Assembly: GCA_964036275.1 (NCBI GenBank)
Contig: OZ038434.1
Location: 11,303,060 to 11,367,059, forward strand
Direction: 5' to 3'
Source: Litoditis marina
Taxonomy: Eukaryota > Nematoda > Chromadorea > Rhabditida > Rhabditidae
Length of the DNA stretch: 64,000 nt
Shown here piece by piece: positions 36,301 to 48,025 of this stretch (positions are counted from its first letter, which is position 1; each line of letters starts with the position of its first letter). The notes beneath the pieces are model-generated. The model saw only the letters and a list, made by a program, of their open reading frames with translations, was not told the origin of the DNA and ran no database searches. The position numbers and the translations under genes are program-made.

Positions 36301-39128
36301 ATAGTGGCACATTTGAGTATAAAAATATAATTGTTTTTGTTTCTTCATTTATTCTCCTTGAGCCACCCACGACCAAAAATATTATGTTGTATTTGACTTT
36401 CATATGAATTAGCGTTCCCAATCAGTATACGTTTTATTTTAATAATATAAATCATCTATGAAGAACGAGGTTTTGTTTTTGTTGGGACCAATGTGAAATC
36501 TGAAAAAAAAATCGTACCTCACAGTCCCCACCATCGAACCCGCATTCAGCTACATTACACTCCTTGTTGCAAACTCCGTCGCTGTACACTCTGCTGCACA
36601 GATTATACTCCCTGGAGTGATAATCAAAAAATAAAACGGTAAAAGGCAAAACACCATGAATCTAACGACACTACAATAGAGCAGAAAATGTATTAACTTA
36701 CACACATTTAAACATGAATTCTAAACAAAAATTTTTTAATACGTTCATCAACTGTGAGAATACTTTGCAGTACTGCAATTTATGTATCCACAGTTTCCAT
36801 CCAGCTAAGTATAGGATCAATTTAAAGAGGAAAAAAAGAAGTTCCACAGTATAGTTGTATATCACTATCAATTACAACCTAGTACCAACCGACAAGCGCG
36901 TGGTCGAGTGTCGCCCTGTTCCGAATCTTCTCGCAAACAGTCAAAACCGTCGAAGAAACACGCCTCGCTCGCACACTCCACATCGCATTTGCCATCGGCG
37001 AAACGTGAAAGACAATACGTAGCAACGGAGTCAGATGTTGTACAACCTGTAACCATAGTATCTTTGTTTGAAAACGGGCACATTTTTGGATGAAAACGGT
37101 AAAAAGTGCAAAAATATGTGATTTCGTGTTTTCATCTTGCTTTTTGTTACATAACAAATCCGTGATCTACTACTACACCTACCACAATTGTTTTTTTATG
37201 GCAGAAATCCTATGCCAATGAACTTTATATTATTATTATTATTACATTCCCTGACTACTTACCTAATTAATAAATGGTACAAACCATGAAACTGAGTAAT
37301 AGTTGTTCAGTCATCAGTCAGTAGTGTGTCCGATCTTGGACAATATCAATGTTTCGGACCAGTCAGTTTCGAAAGCAAAACACTGTCACACTACAAATGT
37401 ACCAACCGGAATTGAACAGCTCTTGCTTGAGCGGGATAGCCCTATCACAGGTGCGACCAGACCAGCCATCTGGACATGCACAAGTGCTGGCAGAACAGGT
37501 GCCGCCGTTCTTACAGTAGGGTTCCGCCTCCTAGAAAAAACAAACAAAAAAGTAGTGAAGTAGTGAAGATAAGCACAACCGGACCACATAGGTTAAGGTT
37601 AACACTCTCAAATGCTATGTTTCTTAAGTTTGGGTATTATTATTGCTGAGAGATAGAAAACGAATAAAACCAAACCAAAAAAAAATTACCATAGCAGAAG
37701 AACTCGTGCAGAGATCGATTTCAATTTCACATTTTCGGCCAGTGCGATACTCCGGACAAATACAGACGAAGCCACTGAAAAACAATAAAAACGTGAAGAA
37801 CCGAAATCGTCTATCCGTAGTACGTACGGAGGGATACGAAAAATTTCCCAGAGCGTGAAACAAACATAAGACACAAGACAAAACGTACACATGAACTCAT
37901 CTTCTTATTATCGGCGATTTCAAAAAAATTGTCAACTCACGGATCAGAAGTAGATGAAAGACTACCATTCGGCGTACGGTTCACGCATTTCCCACCCGAT
38001 TCGCAGACGGTAAACTCACACTCATTTTTATCAATGTCACAGTTTTCTCCCTGAAATCATGAACGAGATGAGACCTAAGAACACATTTCCTACATCCTCT
38101 TCGGAATAAAGTATGTCTGAATGGACCGGACCAGATTAATGAACCGGATTCATGATTAAAACGCCACATTAGATGTGAAGTTACATTCAGGCCTACCTGT
38201 GGTGATAAAAACCACACCTCTCAAAACCCACTACCCAAACTTTCTCAACTCAATGATAAGTCTGTGAACGCAAATTTTGAAAAACAAGATCAATGTATAG
38301 TTAAAATTGTTCAGCAAGATTCTGGAAGGGAGCTACCAACAGCAACTGAAACATTGAAAAGATGCAACAGACAAATAACCAAAAAATAAATACGGATACG
38401 GAAGAGAGGACATAACTACCGCTCGCTTAAACAAAACAATGAAAAAGTCACCTGAAATCTATCGTCGCAATGACAGATATAGCCATTCCGGGTATTCGCA
38501 TTCAAAGAACACTTGCCATGAACACAAGGATCTGAGGAACAGGCGGTAGTTGCAATCGCGACGGTACAAATGGGGCCTTAATTGTGAGTATGAGCAAATG
38601 AACACAACTTGTTCTTCATTACTATTACTATGATTCTATGAAACGAAGTCTATCATTACTTAATAGTTGTAGTTCGAGATTTTTAACAAACACGGTTCTT
38701 CACTGAAAATTTGAAAATGCATCACGTTCACGTAGGAGGTCTAACGTTTTTCTTTCTTTCGGATATTCTCTGACCAGGTAGAGATAGTCTACAATCTACA
38801 TAATTGATAGAAGCTGGTAGCTACTGGTTACTCCCGAAAATGAATATGGGCATGTGAAAGAATCTAGTTTGTACAAAACACGCGAACTAACAACTAACAA
38901 CACAAATAGACCTGAAATACATTCTTTCAAGGTTTCAACACATGCACCAGCTTTCGAATTGTAGTAAAACGTACCTGCCCAACCGGGATGACAGACGCAT
39001 TGCCCTGTTTCAGAACTGCAGTCATCACCATTCACACATCTTAATTGTCGACAGTCGGCCGAATCCACTCCAATAGTGGCACACAGTAAAAACACAGAAA
39101 GAAAGACGACAGTTGAGGTGTTAATCAT
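27317..39128 (-). CDS. glp-1/lin-12: LIN-12/GLP-1-type Notch receptor, complete
   Basis: 27 exons in continuous phase give about 973 residues: 39128-38912, 38531-38452, 38050-37941, 37774-37690, 37530-37407, 37046-36890, 36611-36518, 36257-36141, 35701-35562, 35323-35207, 34714-34615, 34362-34215, 34006-33942, 33477-33435, 33167-33079, 32894-32802, 32526-32360, 31549-31474, 31219-31121, 30880-30781, 29456-29332, 29195-29096, 28901-28811, 28582-28426, 28051-27982, 27838-27741, 27376-27317. Domains: signal peptide (MINTSTVVFLSVFLLC), four EGF repeats (residues 26-200), two LNRs (ending FFDGFDC and GFDGGDC), NOD/NODP region (to 447), transmembrane helix (about 455-480), basic stop HVRNSRRK, RAM-like IWTIP, ankyrin repeats (533-782), and a Ser/Pro-rich PEST-like tail ending PYSMPPLMQTFK. 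Ligand binding leads to cleavage and nuclear signalling through CSL. It is much shorter than C. elegans LIN-12 (about 1429) or GLP-1 (about 1295). The exon 12 donor is the least certain junction. Confidence 0.93.
31820..32085. repeat. G-rich iterated GGGGGTGATTGT motif in a Notch intron
   Basis: About eight copies of a GGGGG(G)TGATTGT(A/T)-like unit in both orientations sit in the 810-base intron 31550-32359, for example at about 31826, 31869, 31926, 32026, 32045 and 32059, with C-rich inverse copies near 31908, 31963 and 31984. Runs of five or six G are spaced so that quadruplexes are possible. Confidence 0.7.
33561..33831. mobile_element. MITE-like element with 20-bp inverted ends and a TCGAAA-rich core
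   Basis: Ends at 33561-33580 and 33812-33831 are inverted repeats (17 of 20 match) centred on AGGGTTGTTAA. Between them lies a degenerate array of ACTCGAAA and TTCGAGTCGAG units. It lies in the Notch intron 33478-33941 and does not touch coding sequence. Confidence 0.6.
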
Positions 39129-39157
39129 CTTGACGCATACATTCGCTAGAGCGGCTA

Positions 39158-39168
39158 CTGAAAAAAGT
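39158..39168 (-). promoter_or_regulatory. Candidate spliced-leader acceptor of the Notch gene
   Basis: On the minus strand CACTTTTTTCAG precedes the start codon with a 29-base leader in between and no upstream ATG in frame. A lone strong TTTTTTCAG close to the first ATG is typical of SL trans-splicing, though an ordinary 5' UTR intron would look the same. Confidence 0.4.
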
Positions 39169-39866
39169 GAAACATCGATGAAGACCAATGAGCAGCGGAA
39201 ATATATTTGATGCATGACAAATTTGGAACATAGAAAAACCGTCTTCTGTGAGCTCACACTATTGGCTACTGTCGGTCGATTGCATAGTTCGCGCTGCTTC
39301 AGATTTTGAAAGAAAAAGCTAAGAACTTTGGGTAACGAAAGTGAAGGACTAACTCCCGAATGATGTTTTTTTTTTAAATAAAACGAACTTACGCCGCCGA
39401 ATTTATTGAATGAGAAACTGGAAAGTGCACACTAACCACACGTCTAGTAAAAATCAGGATACACATTTGAAAATACGTTCAATGGAAATAAAGATAATAT
39501 AATACTACAATAACGCAATTTTCGAAAATATAACTTTCGCGCGCGCAAATTAGGTAAATATCGATCGATACCGATTGAAGGACCAAACCCGGTACGGTAC
39601 GGTATCAGTGGGTCACGTTTAATAAGCTTCTGGGGTTATATATTTCCGCAAATTTGGTTCAAAAATATTATTAGTAATTACTACAATTTCAACTTTAAGC
39701 TAAACTGCTCTTATCCTCTCATTGGGATGCAAAGCGTTTTCGATGGGTTAAGAATCAATATGTAAGAATTGACCTGTTAGAGTTTGTTTTCAAATGTTAG
39801 AATGGAAATATAATCGAACGAAGTTTATTAAATCTTTACAATAATATAACACATGGAGTACTAAAT

Positions 39867-39872
39867 TTATTA
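39867..39872 (-). terminator. Poly(A) signal AATAAA of MLT-10-like gene A
   Basis: AATAAA on the minus strand lies 21 bases after the stop codon, a usual nematode spacing. Confidence 0.5.
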
Positions 39873-39893
39873 TTTTTCTTGATATTCATATAT

Positions 39894-42800
39894 CTAACTC
39901 AACCAGCTAGGTGAAAGTACGGCTGTGAACCCGAGACCATCAGATTTAATAATCGGCGATAAAGCGTAAGGATTGAGAATGAAAGCTGAGAACGCGGGAG
40001 GTGAGAGAATCAAAGGAGAGAGTACGAAGGGAGAGAGGATCAGAGGAGAAAGTACGTTAGGGACCAGGATGAACGGAGAGAGTGCGAAGGGGGAGAGGAT
40101 GACGGGGGTAAGGACCACAGGCGAGAGAATGAAGGGACTGAGTACCAGGGGAGATAGGATAAATGGTACCCCTACGCCGGGAGATAGTATTACGGGGGCT
40201 AGAGCGAGAGGGGTTAGAATGACTGGAGAGAGAAGGATAGGGGAGAGAATCACGGGACTCAGTACACGAGGGGACAATATGACTGGCACGAATGCCCAGG
40301 GAGAGAGAATTACGGAACCAAACACGGCCGGGGATAGAATCAGTGGACTGAGAAGCACCGGTGACAGGATCAGAGCTTGCGATACACCTGGAACGGAAGT
40401 GGTGAGAGGTTGAGGCAGGGGGTTTGTTTCTCTTGCAATACAAATTTAATTCACTTCATCAGAAAATGTACAAAATGCATGATTGCCTCCACAATTACGA
40501 AAAAGTTTCAGACCGAACCCTGAGCAAGTTCGGAAGCATCGCGATTCACACCACTCAGGACTATAAGCCTTTCACATATACGTCTGTCAGTACCTAATGT
40601 TCGCTACCTAATCCACGGTACCTAATGTTTGCGTCCTGCGTGTCACTCAGATTTTGCGACTTCTAAACGCGTCGCACCACTTTTTGAAATTTTGAACTGG
40701 ACATTTTCTACAATAATACTGTTCAAATCATAAGCTGGAAGTTTCTGGTGAACAACGAACCAACAGGGTCCCCGATGAACGATGTTAGCACCACCGGCGA
40801 TAGAACGATGTCCTTCTTGCGTTGTACTCTAAAAGCCATCTGGAACTCATGTATTTTGCGCCGATTCAATTTAAGCCGGGTGTAGTAGCTTGGACTGTGT
40901 TAGGTTTCCCTACGCGGACATGAGTACAGTAGGAGTTCATGAACTGAAAATTATACGGAGACAAAAATGGAGACCAAAAAATAACTTTCTGGACTTCTTT
41001 GTGTTCTGTATTTGTTTTCAAAACATTCACACAGAACTTTTCTTCTGCAAGTTTGATGTTCATTTCAAGCAACAATGATTAATCAAGCTTACTGAGTACT
41101 GTAGGAGCACAGAGCACACGTATCAATGACAGACACTTATGGTTCGTATTCAAACTGTCAATCACCTCTTCCTTTGCTAATAGTTGTACGGTACTCTCGA
41201 TGACTTTTGGAATTTGATCTGCAGAAACATTGCTGAATCTGTCCAGAGCCTCGCTATTATTGTACGGGGAGAGTGGTCCATAGAAGAATTCCAACTGTTC
41301 GGGGCTCATCATTACATACCCGGATCGATTTAGACCAGCCATCTGTAAATTCCTTCAGTATTGCTCCAATTTGACCGAAAATTCACGTGTGAAGGTAACG
41401 AAGGTTTGGACATAAACTGATCACTACAGGTTTCTATTTTCTGATGTGTCGCATTTGACAATTTCCTTTAGAAACTTTCTAAGAAGTTGTAGTTCCGAAA
41501 TATAGATTCACCTGTTCGTCAGTAAACATTTTATTGAGTTGTTCCATTCGTTCTACTTTTTGTCTTTCGAAGTCTCCCATAATTTCTGTGACGTTGTCCT
41601 TGTTGAAATACATGGGCTGTCCGTCTTTGCCTCTCATTTTCTCCATCATTTCCTCTTTGTCTTCTTTTGCTTTTCGCTCCTGTAAAACGTTCAAGTGAAG
41701 TTGTTTGCACCACTACAGTACTTTCGTATAGAAATTATAGTTCGAAAATCATACGTTTTGTTCATGCTGCATGTACTATCTAACCAAGTTGTGACTATCA
41801 ATTCATCAGGAAGGTCGATTATATACCATTCCCACATCGTAATGAAGAACGTGAACGTGTGTTAATGATAGTTGAGTAACTACCATGTTCCCTCATTGTT
41901 TGCTTATTATTTGTACTTCAAAACTTCAAAAAACGTCTAAAAAATATTTGTCTGAAATCACAACTTCAAAAAGTGCGCTACCAATTCAATACATAGCAAA
42001 TTAATCGAAATTTTGGTTATTATCTTAATGTTTACCAGAAACCGTGTCAAAGTAGAGATTTTGTTTTACCGACATACCTTCATGTAGCTGACTGCATCAG
42101 AAACACCGGAGGCCTCAATAATGAAGTTCATCCATTCCTGTTGACCCTCCGCAGCAAATACATCGAACATTTTAGCCAAGTTCAATGTTTCATGCGGACC
42201 AGACTCATTGTGGAGGGAGAATAAGTAAGGAGAGAGAAGGTTTACCTGCAAAAAAAAAACAAGCCCTATCAAAAATAGGGATTTTCATTCAAGTCGCTAA
42301 AATTGGGGATATTGGTTGCTCGAAATAGAATGAACACGTACTGACAGTACTCAGTACAGTTATGGACATGTTTGTAACTCTCACAATTAAAAGATAATTT
42401 ACAACATGTATGATCCTACCGTGTTGTTTTCTTTTTCTTCTGGTACCAGTGACATCAGTTTGGGCGACACCATCTTTATCGTCTTCTTGTCAAAGTCGCT
42501 GATATTCTGTCCTGCTAGTGCCATTCCCAGCTTCACGCCTGAAATATATCGTTTTTCGTTTCGGATGTGTTTTTATCTGAGAAAACCTTTAGTTCTCTAG
42601 GTAATCCATTGGAAAGACCACATCTGAGTTGTAGTTTCCGCACACACTCCAAAATTGAGAATCACGACCAAAACACCGCGGATCAAACTACAAATACACA
42701 AATCCAACAAGTATTTACTCTATACGTATCGTTACCAGTGTGTATGTGAAGTTCATGAGACCAGAAACCGGGTCAGAGAGCCATAAGACAGTTCCATTAG

Positions 42801-45800
42801 ATTGTTTATTGCTGGGATATGTGTTATCGATCACTACAACGACCAAGCGGCCTTCAGAAGCGTGGAGACTGCACATTCTGAACATACCTTGTCTGATGAG
42901 TTTGATGGGCTGTCGCAGTACTTTGTCCTCGGGAGACAGTTTGCTCTCAAGTTCTTTTACCTCTTTCATTAGTTCTTCCTGCTCGGTCAACTCTGGTTCG
43001 TCATTGTACATACTCTGCAATAACCAGGTAACCGGATTCCCATTAACCAGACAGAACCATGTTTCAAGGAGCCATTTTCGAACCAGGTGGACGTGATTGC
43101 ACTTGTGAAAAAACACCAAGGGAGAGTTGCTGCAATGAAATTTCTCAAACGGTCATGGAGTTTCGTGTTCATGTTGTGATTCCGTAGTGTAAAGGGCTAG
43201 TTACGAACCAAAAACATGGCCTTCATCCGATTTTAAGAAAGAGTTCAGACTCCGTTTTACTAGTAAAAGAATCACGCAAACATAGATCGAAAATAATTTT
43301 GTGTGAGATAATTTTCTGGTTGCTGGAACATGTAAGCACGGACCATAGTTTCCATAGCCTCTTTTGGGTCGACTCCAACTTCGTTCATGACTTTTGTGAA
43401 CATTGCGAATCTCTTCTTGAACATTCTCTTAGCCTTTTGTTTTTTCTTCAATTTCTCGCCTTCCTCCTGAATCTCATCAATAGTTCGTTGCCAACTGTAA
43501 CTAACATATTGGGATAAACATTGAAGACACAAGGGGAGGAGCCTATCCCAGTGAGCAGCACATCTTCTATTTTGGTTTCACACTCTCATTTTCACTGGCA
43601 GATAATCGACAGCCGTTAACGCCCCACTGCGTGGCTGACTGGGACGTTCGCTGTCTTTGTTGGTGACTAATATTATTACAATCATTACAATTGTTGTCAT
43701 CTTCATCTAAAACTTTATAAACTATTAATTAACATGATTGATAACCCTTTGTACCCCTTCTTCTTGTTTTATATGATTAATAACCTCTTGTACTCCTTCT
43801 TCTTGTTTTTGAAAGCTCTAACTGCGGTGGTCAGTCGTCTAGCCAACATGGCGAAAGGCATATGCTCTGGGTCGTCCGGAAGGTTATAGGAACTCTGAAA
43901 AATGACGTTATAGTCAAATTAGTACAATAATAGGGGTGACTATATCCTATTATAGTTTGATCTGCATATACATCCCAGATGTCGAATATCTATTAAGATA
44001 CAGGAGGATCAAACTACTATCTCATGAGGGGGGGGGGGGTTGCAGGCCAAATTTCTCTAATCTCTCATACAATATTATTCTCGTACTCATGTATAGGCAA
44101 TTTACTCGATAAAAATACGTAAGTGAGAGACTGAATGGTTGACATATGTACATATGTGCTAGAAATAGTATTCGCCTATTGACACATATAATTTCGTTTC
44201 TATAAAAAGTTTTAACAAGATTAAGATCCCCCATACCTTTGAAATAGGGTGAATAGGCTCATCTATGAACAGTTCTCTCTTCATTCTTCTTCGAAACTGT
44301 CCGGCGTAAAAGTTTGGTTTGATAACTTTCGCATTTTCCAAAAACTTTCTGGACTTTCTCAATTTCTCTGCTTTATTCGAGAAGCGTCCATGGTGCTTAA
44401 CAGTATCATGAATCTTCTTTGATTTTTTTCTTGGGCCGTACTTTTCAAGAAGTCGTCGAGCAGTTTCTTGTTGTTGTTTGCCTGAAAGTTGAAACATAAA
44501 AATTTGGGCCGGGAAGAGGGGAGATTTAGGAAAATAATAGGTAAGAGGGAAAAGTTCCATCTCCATAGAGAAGATTTAGTAAATAAACTATATGAAGTCA
44601 TTAGATGTAGTTTTATTGTGACATGAATTGGTGGGTTGGATGCCAATTATTGCCACACGGTTCTACACGGTTTAGTATTGTGCATTTCTATGCGGAATCT
44701 GATCCCAGATTTTAGCTTGATTTGGTTCTTGAAACCATTCGGAAACTAACTGTTTTTGTCAGTCTCGGCGGTTCGGTGGGGTGTCGTAACATCTTCAGCG
44801 TCGAGCAAGGAGGCCACACATTTAGCATGGGCTGCCACGGTTTTGGCCGAGTTAGTGCAAAGGTTGTGGGCTTTTCTCGAACCGACTGACACACTGTGGA
44901 TTCTAAAACGTGACTGTGATTTGAGTTGGAATAGGACATTCTAGCATTATTTTATATCTTCTCTCAATCGCAAATACATTGAGAGGAGATAACAAATAAA
45001 CATTCGGATAGTTTTGACTCTTTGATAGCTTCTGAACCAAACAAAACTGAAATCACCCCCAATTGGCTAAGATGTGATGAACATTAAACAATGGTTTTCC
45101 AGAGTTGTTGGAAAATACCTACGGAAACAGGAAAATAAGTTATATTTGTTCAGAACGAGCACAGTCCTCTTTTCGGATATATTTTCTACCATGGAACGAC
45201 GAACACTTTCCAATTCCTCATATTCCGTAACAAAATTTATTCTAATTCAATATAATTTCAATGATCTATTTCTTATTATTAAATTGAAAGCCCACTTGTT
45301 CGTGGCATAAGCTGCCATAAGCCCGGAAACCGCCTGGTCCAGCCAATGTTGGTACATTTGAGTTCCCGCTTCCGTGGAAATGGTTACGGTAGTTTTCTTT
45401 CCATCGTATTTCGAAGTGTTCATCTCACTATCCTCATCAGGAATATCAGCCACATCTTCATCGGTTATTATTTCGTCTTCTTCCTGGAAAACAATGGATT
45501 CTGAATACCTAGTTGACCGTTGAAAGAAAACTTACCGAAATTACCGGGAAAACTCTACAATCAGCACCCTCGCGCATTTTCCGCAGAATAGCGGATGACC
45601 ACAACGGATGTGTGGAGTTTGATCAGCATACACGTAAGCGGGGTCAACCTAAAAAACAGCCTAGCAGGGCCACATCTAGAGTTTTCGCCAGCCCTATTCG
45701 ATGTGATGTGAAATAATAAAAATGAAACATTGAGTCACTTTGAACGTAAGAGAAAGACACGTATGAATAAAAAAGGTTTCTGAAATTCCTACCGGTGATA

Positions 45801-46917
45801 CATTTGTTGCTCTTGTCTTCGCAACCCGCAGCGCCGTTTCATTCAAGAATGGCTTCAGTTCGTCGCTCACACTCGAGGGAATCAATTTTCTAGTTACTGT
45901 GGACTGGAATAAGGGGTTAAACTGAACGTGAATGCTTAAAGAATCCGTCCCGCTCTAATTTTGATTTACTTTACAAATTTTCAATATGAAAGTTTTTGCA
46001 TGGTCTATGCGAAGACATTGCCAAACTTTTTTGAGCTTTTTGAATTGTTCGTGAAACTCAAGTTATAGCGGAACCGTTTCTTTAACAATGTACTTGTACA
46101 CGTGAAAACTGATTAAAGTTCCGCATCTATATTCAAAATAGTATGAAACTACCCGAGCTCTCAAATGTCAGAATAAAACAAATTTCAAATTAAATATACC
46201 TCAGTCTCATTTCCGATCAGATACTGATCAAGTTCCTTGGGCATAGGAAGACTAACAAGATTCTCCATCCACGGAAAGTTAGGGCCAGTCTTGTTTGGGT
46301 CAGAGCCCTCATTACGATTTATAAAGGACAGAGCTGAAATTTGGTAACTAAAAATGGCCACGCTCTAAAAAGTTTCCAAAAACTCAAAGAAACCGTTCCC
46401 CTATAATTTGAGTTTCACGAAAAATTCAAAAAGCTCAAAAAAGTTTCTTAATGTTTTCCCATAGACAATGAAAAAAAAAACATTTTCCAGTTTTTTAATG
46501 TGTACTCGTATGTGACAAAGTGTTTAAAAATCATTTTTGCACTTCTATTGGCTATTTTGAACATACCCCGTACGCAACCCACCTTTCGGTGTCATTACGT
46601 AAGCCGCTTTTCTGAGAAAACAAAGCAAGATAGGGATATAAAAGTATGTATATCTGATGATGGTTTTTCATTTGCCATAGAGTCAGATTGTTAACTCAAA
46701 AGTGAAAATTAGAGAGGGAAGGATTCTTTAAGCAAATGCCGTAAAATTTAATTTTTTTCCAACAGGATGCAATTAAGATATTTGTATGGCAGTCGAGCGC
46801 TAGCAACAAAAAATCCCTAGAACTGTAATCCGAAAATCACTCCGAAAATCACTTCGACAAAGAGCACAATGTTCTATCAAACCTACCGAGAGTAGTCTTT
46901 AATAGAAACGACACCAT
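39894..46917 (-). CDS. mltn: MLT-10-like moulting-cycle protein, copy A
   Basis: Exons on minus: 46917-46887 (tentative start, [14 protein letters not shown] across the junction, a possible signal peptide), 46333-46200, 45903-45793, 45648-45536, 45483-45296, 44902-44751, 44481-44237, 43894-43785, 43494-43344, 43014-42888, 42538-42420, 42245-42078, 41679-41512, 41342-41166, 40839-40761 and 40387-39894; about 850 residues. The N-terminal and central part is the DUF644 moulting-cycle domain ([73 protein letters not shown]). The last exon encodes 163 residues of the proline-rich repeat ([16 protein letters not shown]). In C. elegans MLT-10 is secreted by the hypodermis and needed for moulting. 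Exon 45648-45536 has two extra bases (a CA repeat after ADQTP) that break the frame; removing them restores HPLW...MREGADC and the exon phase. Confidence 0.88.
44028..44040 (+). repeat. Poly-G tract
   Basis: A run of about 12 G in the intron 43895-44236 of MLT-10-like gene A. Confidence 0.9.
45936..46085. mobile_element. TTAA-flanked MITE (piggyBac-like), copy I
   Basis: 150 bases bounded by TTAA on both sides, with inverted ends of about 25 bp: TTAAAGAATCCGTCCCGC on the left and GCGGAACCGTTTCTTTAA on the right. It is inserted in the second intron of MLT-10-like gene A. A TTAA target duplication with short inverted repeats is typical of piggyBac-derived MITEs. Confidence 0.65.
46382..46731. 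mobile_element. TTAA-flanked MITE, copy II
   Basis: About 350 bases with the same inverted ends (AAAGAAACCGTTCCCCTA and AGGGAAGGATTCTTTAA). It shares a block of over 200 bases, including CGGTGTCATTACGTAAGCCG, with copy III at 58905. The left TTAA is degenerate. Confidence 0.6.
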
Positions 46918-47756
46918 TCGCAGCTAAATGAAATGAGTAGACTAAAAGTTAGTTTTCGGAAGCCGAAATACTTTTACAAAGATGAGGTTGTATATTAGGT
47001 CAGAGGGGCGAACCGGACTATCATCTAATGGAATTTACCATTTATTGAAGGTGTTGACTCTGAACAACTCCTGTTTTCCACCGACCTGTCGGAACGCAAA
47101 CACAGAAAGTAATGTGATAATCTCATTAGCGGCAAAAAAAAACAGAAAACGCGGGGAATTTAGGTAATCGAGGTCATGATGTTGCAGTTTTCTGCTCAAT
47201 CAAACATCATTTGGGTGATCTTCATTTCAATAACAATTTATTCCCCGAACGAAATTTTTTCGCCATCACCACTCTTGGACTTCTTCAACTGTTAGTTCTC
47301 ACCATTTTTCATGAATCACAGCGGTGTTGAGAAAATCACCTCCATCAAAGAGACCAGCAGTCTCCTTTTGATGTACTGTGAGACACGATAATATACGGCG
47401 TACATAATATAGTACATAACCCGCTCCGTCTGGAGTACAATCTTGCGAAGAAAAATCTTCATGAGAACTATTTGTTGTGTGAGGACATTTTTGGGAACAC
47501 ATAACTGTTTGTGGGTGTCACATTTTTTGAAAACTTGACTTTTACTTCTGGCACCGTAGCGAATGAGAGTAGCTCAACCTTATCAAGAACCTGATCACAT
47601 TCTGTATACATAGCTGCAAACTCACTATGTTTGAGTATAATGTAGGGGATCACAAATGTTGATATTATATCAAATAGTGATCAGATAGTTATATGAATGT
47701 GCTCAGTAAAAGATGAACTCAAAAATCGTTTCGACCCTGATTCAAGACGATTCATC

Positions 47757-47800
47757 GGAGTGATCAGATAGTTCAACTCGAAGGTGATCTTTTCATTTTC
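47757..47800 (-). repeat. Diverged piece of the GCACCGTAGC foldback repeat
   Basis: On the minus strand AAAAGATCACCTTCGAGTTG and AACTATCTGATCAC match AAAAGGTCACCTTTGAGCTG and AACTATCTGGTCAC at 61221-61255. Confidence 0.5.
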
Positions 47801-47981
47801 GTGCCTGCAGTTGATGAGAGAATGTGGCGTACTGTCCGTTACAGCACGTTTTCTGTGTGAACGACCTAACGCTGTGGACAATTATTGGGTCTCACATGAT
47901 CATGGATTGGCAGTGTATTTTTCACAATGTGCACATAGCTTTCTTTGTTTTAAATGACTATCATTCATGTTATTAAACAAC

Positions 47982-47987
47982 TTTATT
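47982..47987 (-). terminator. Poly(A) signal AATAAA of MLT-10-like gene B
   Basis: AATAAA on minus, about 39 bases downstream of the stop codon of copy B. Confidence 0.5.
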
Positions 47988-48025
47988 AGTGATGAATTAT
48001 TAAATATACCAGTACTTTTGGGCCA

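Larger units (their letters stand above)
39129..39893. other. Region between the MLT-10-like gene A stop and the Notch start
   Basis: About 765 bases, both genes on minus. It contains the candidate trans-splice acceptor for Notch and the poly(A) signal of gene A. The distance is long for an operon. A short GGTACGGTACGGTA repeat lies near 39590. No further gene was seen. Confidence 0.45.
46924..48025. other. Intergenic region between the two MLT-10-like genes
   Basis: No convincing gene. Minus-strand frames at 47299-47502 and 47468-47653 are unrecognised. A diverged copy of the foldback repeat of 61200-61380 lies at about 47757-47800 (AGTTCAACTCGAAGGTGATC). The poly(A) signal of copy B is at 47982. 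Confidence 0.5.

Noticed and set aside
36766..36805. LNR-like peptide LDGNCGYINC in the intron between the two Notch LNR exons
   Set aside because: It lacks the FDGGDC end and other cysteines, and including it would break the good phase of the flanking exons.
39973..40443. Plus-strand frame of 146 codons and a second minus frame opposite the last exon of MLT-10-like gene A (and the similar one at 48057-48470)
   Set aside because: They are shadows of the pentapeptide-repeat exon; periodic codons keep other frames open.
47681..47881. Peptide TFELNYLITP shared with 61215-61285, suggesting a conserved exon
   Set aside because: The 61 kb copy lies inside a foldback element with inverted ends, so the shared sequence is a repeat rather than a gene.
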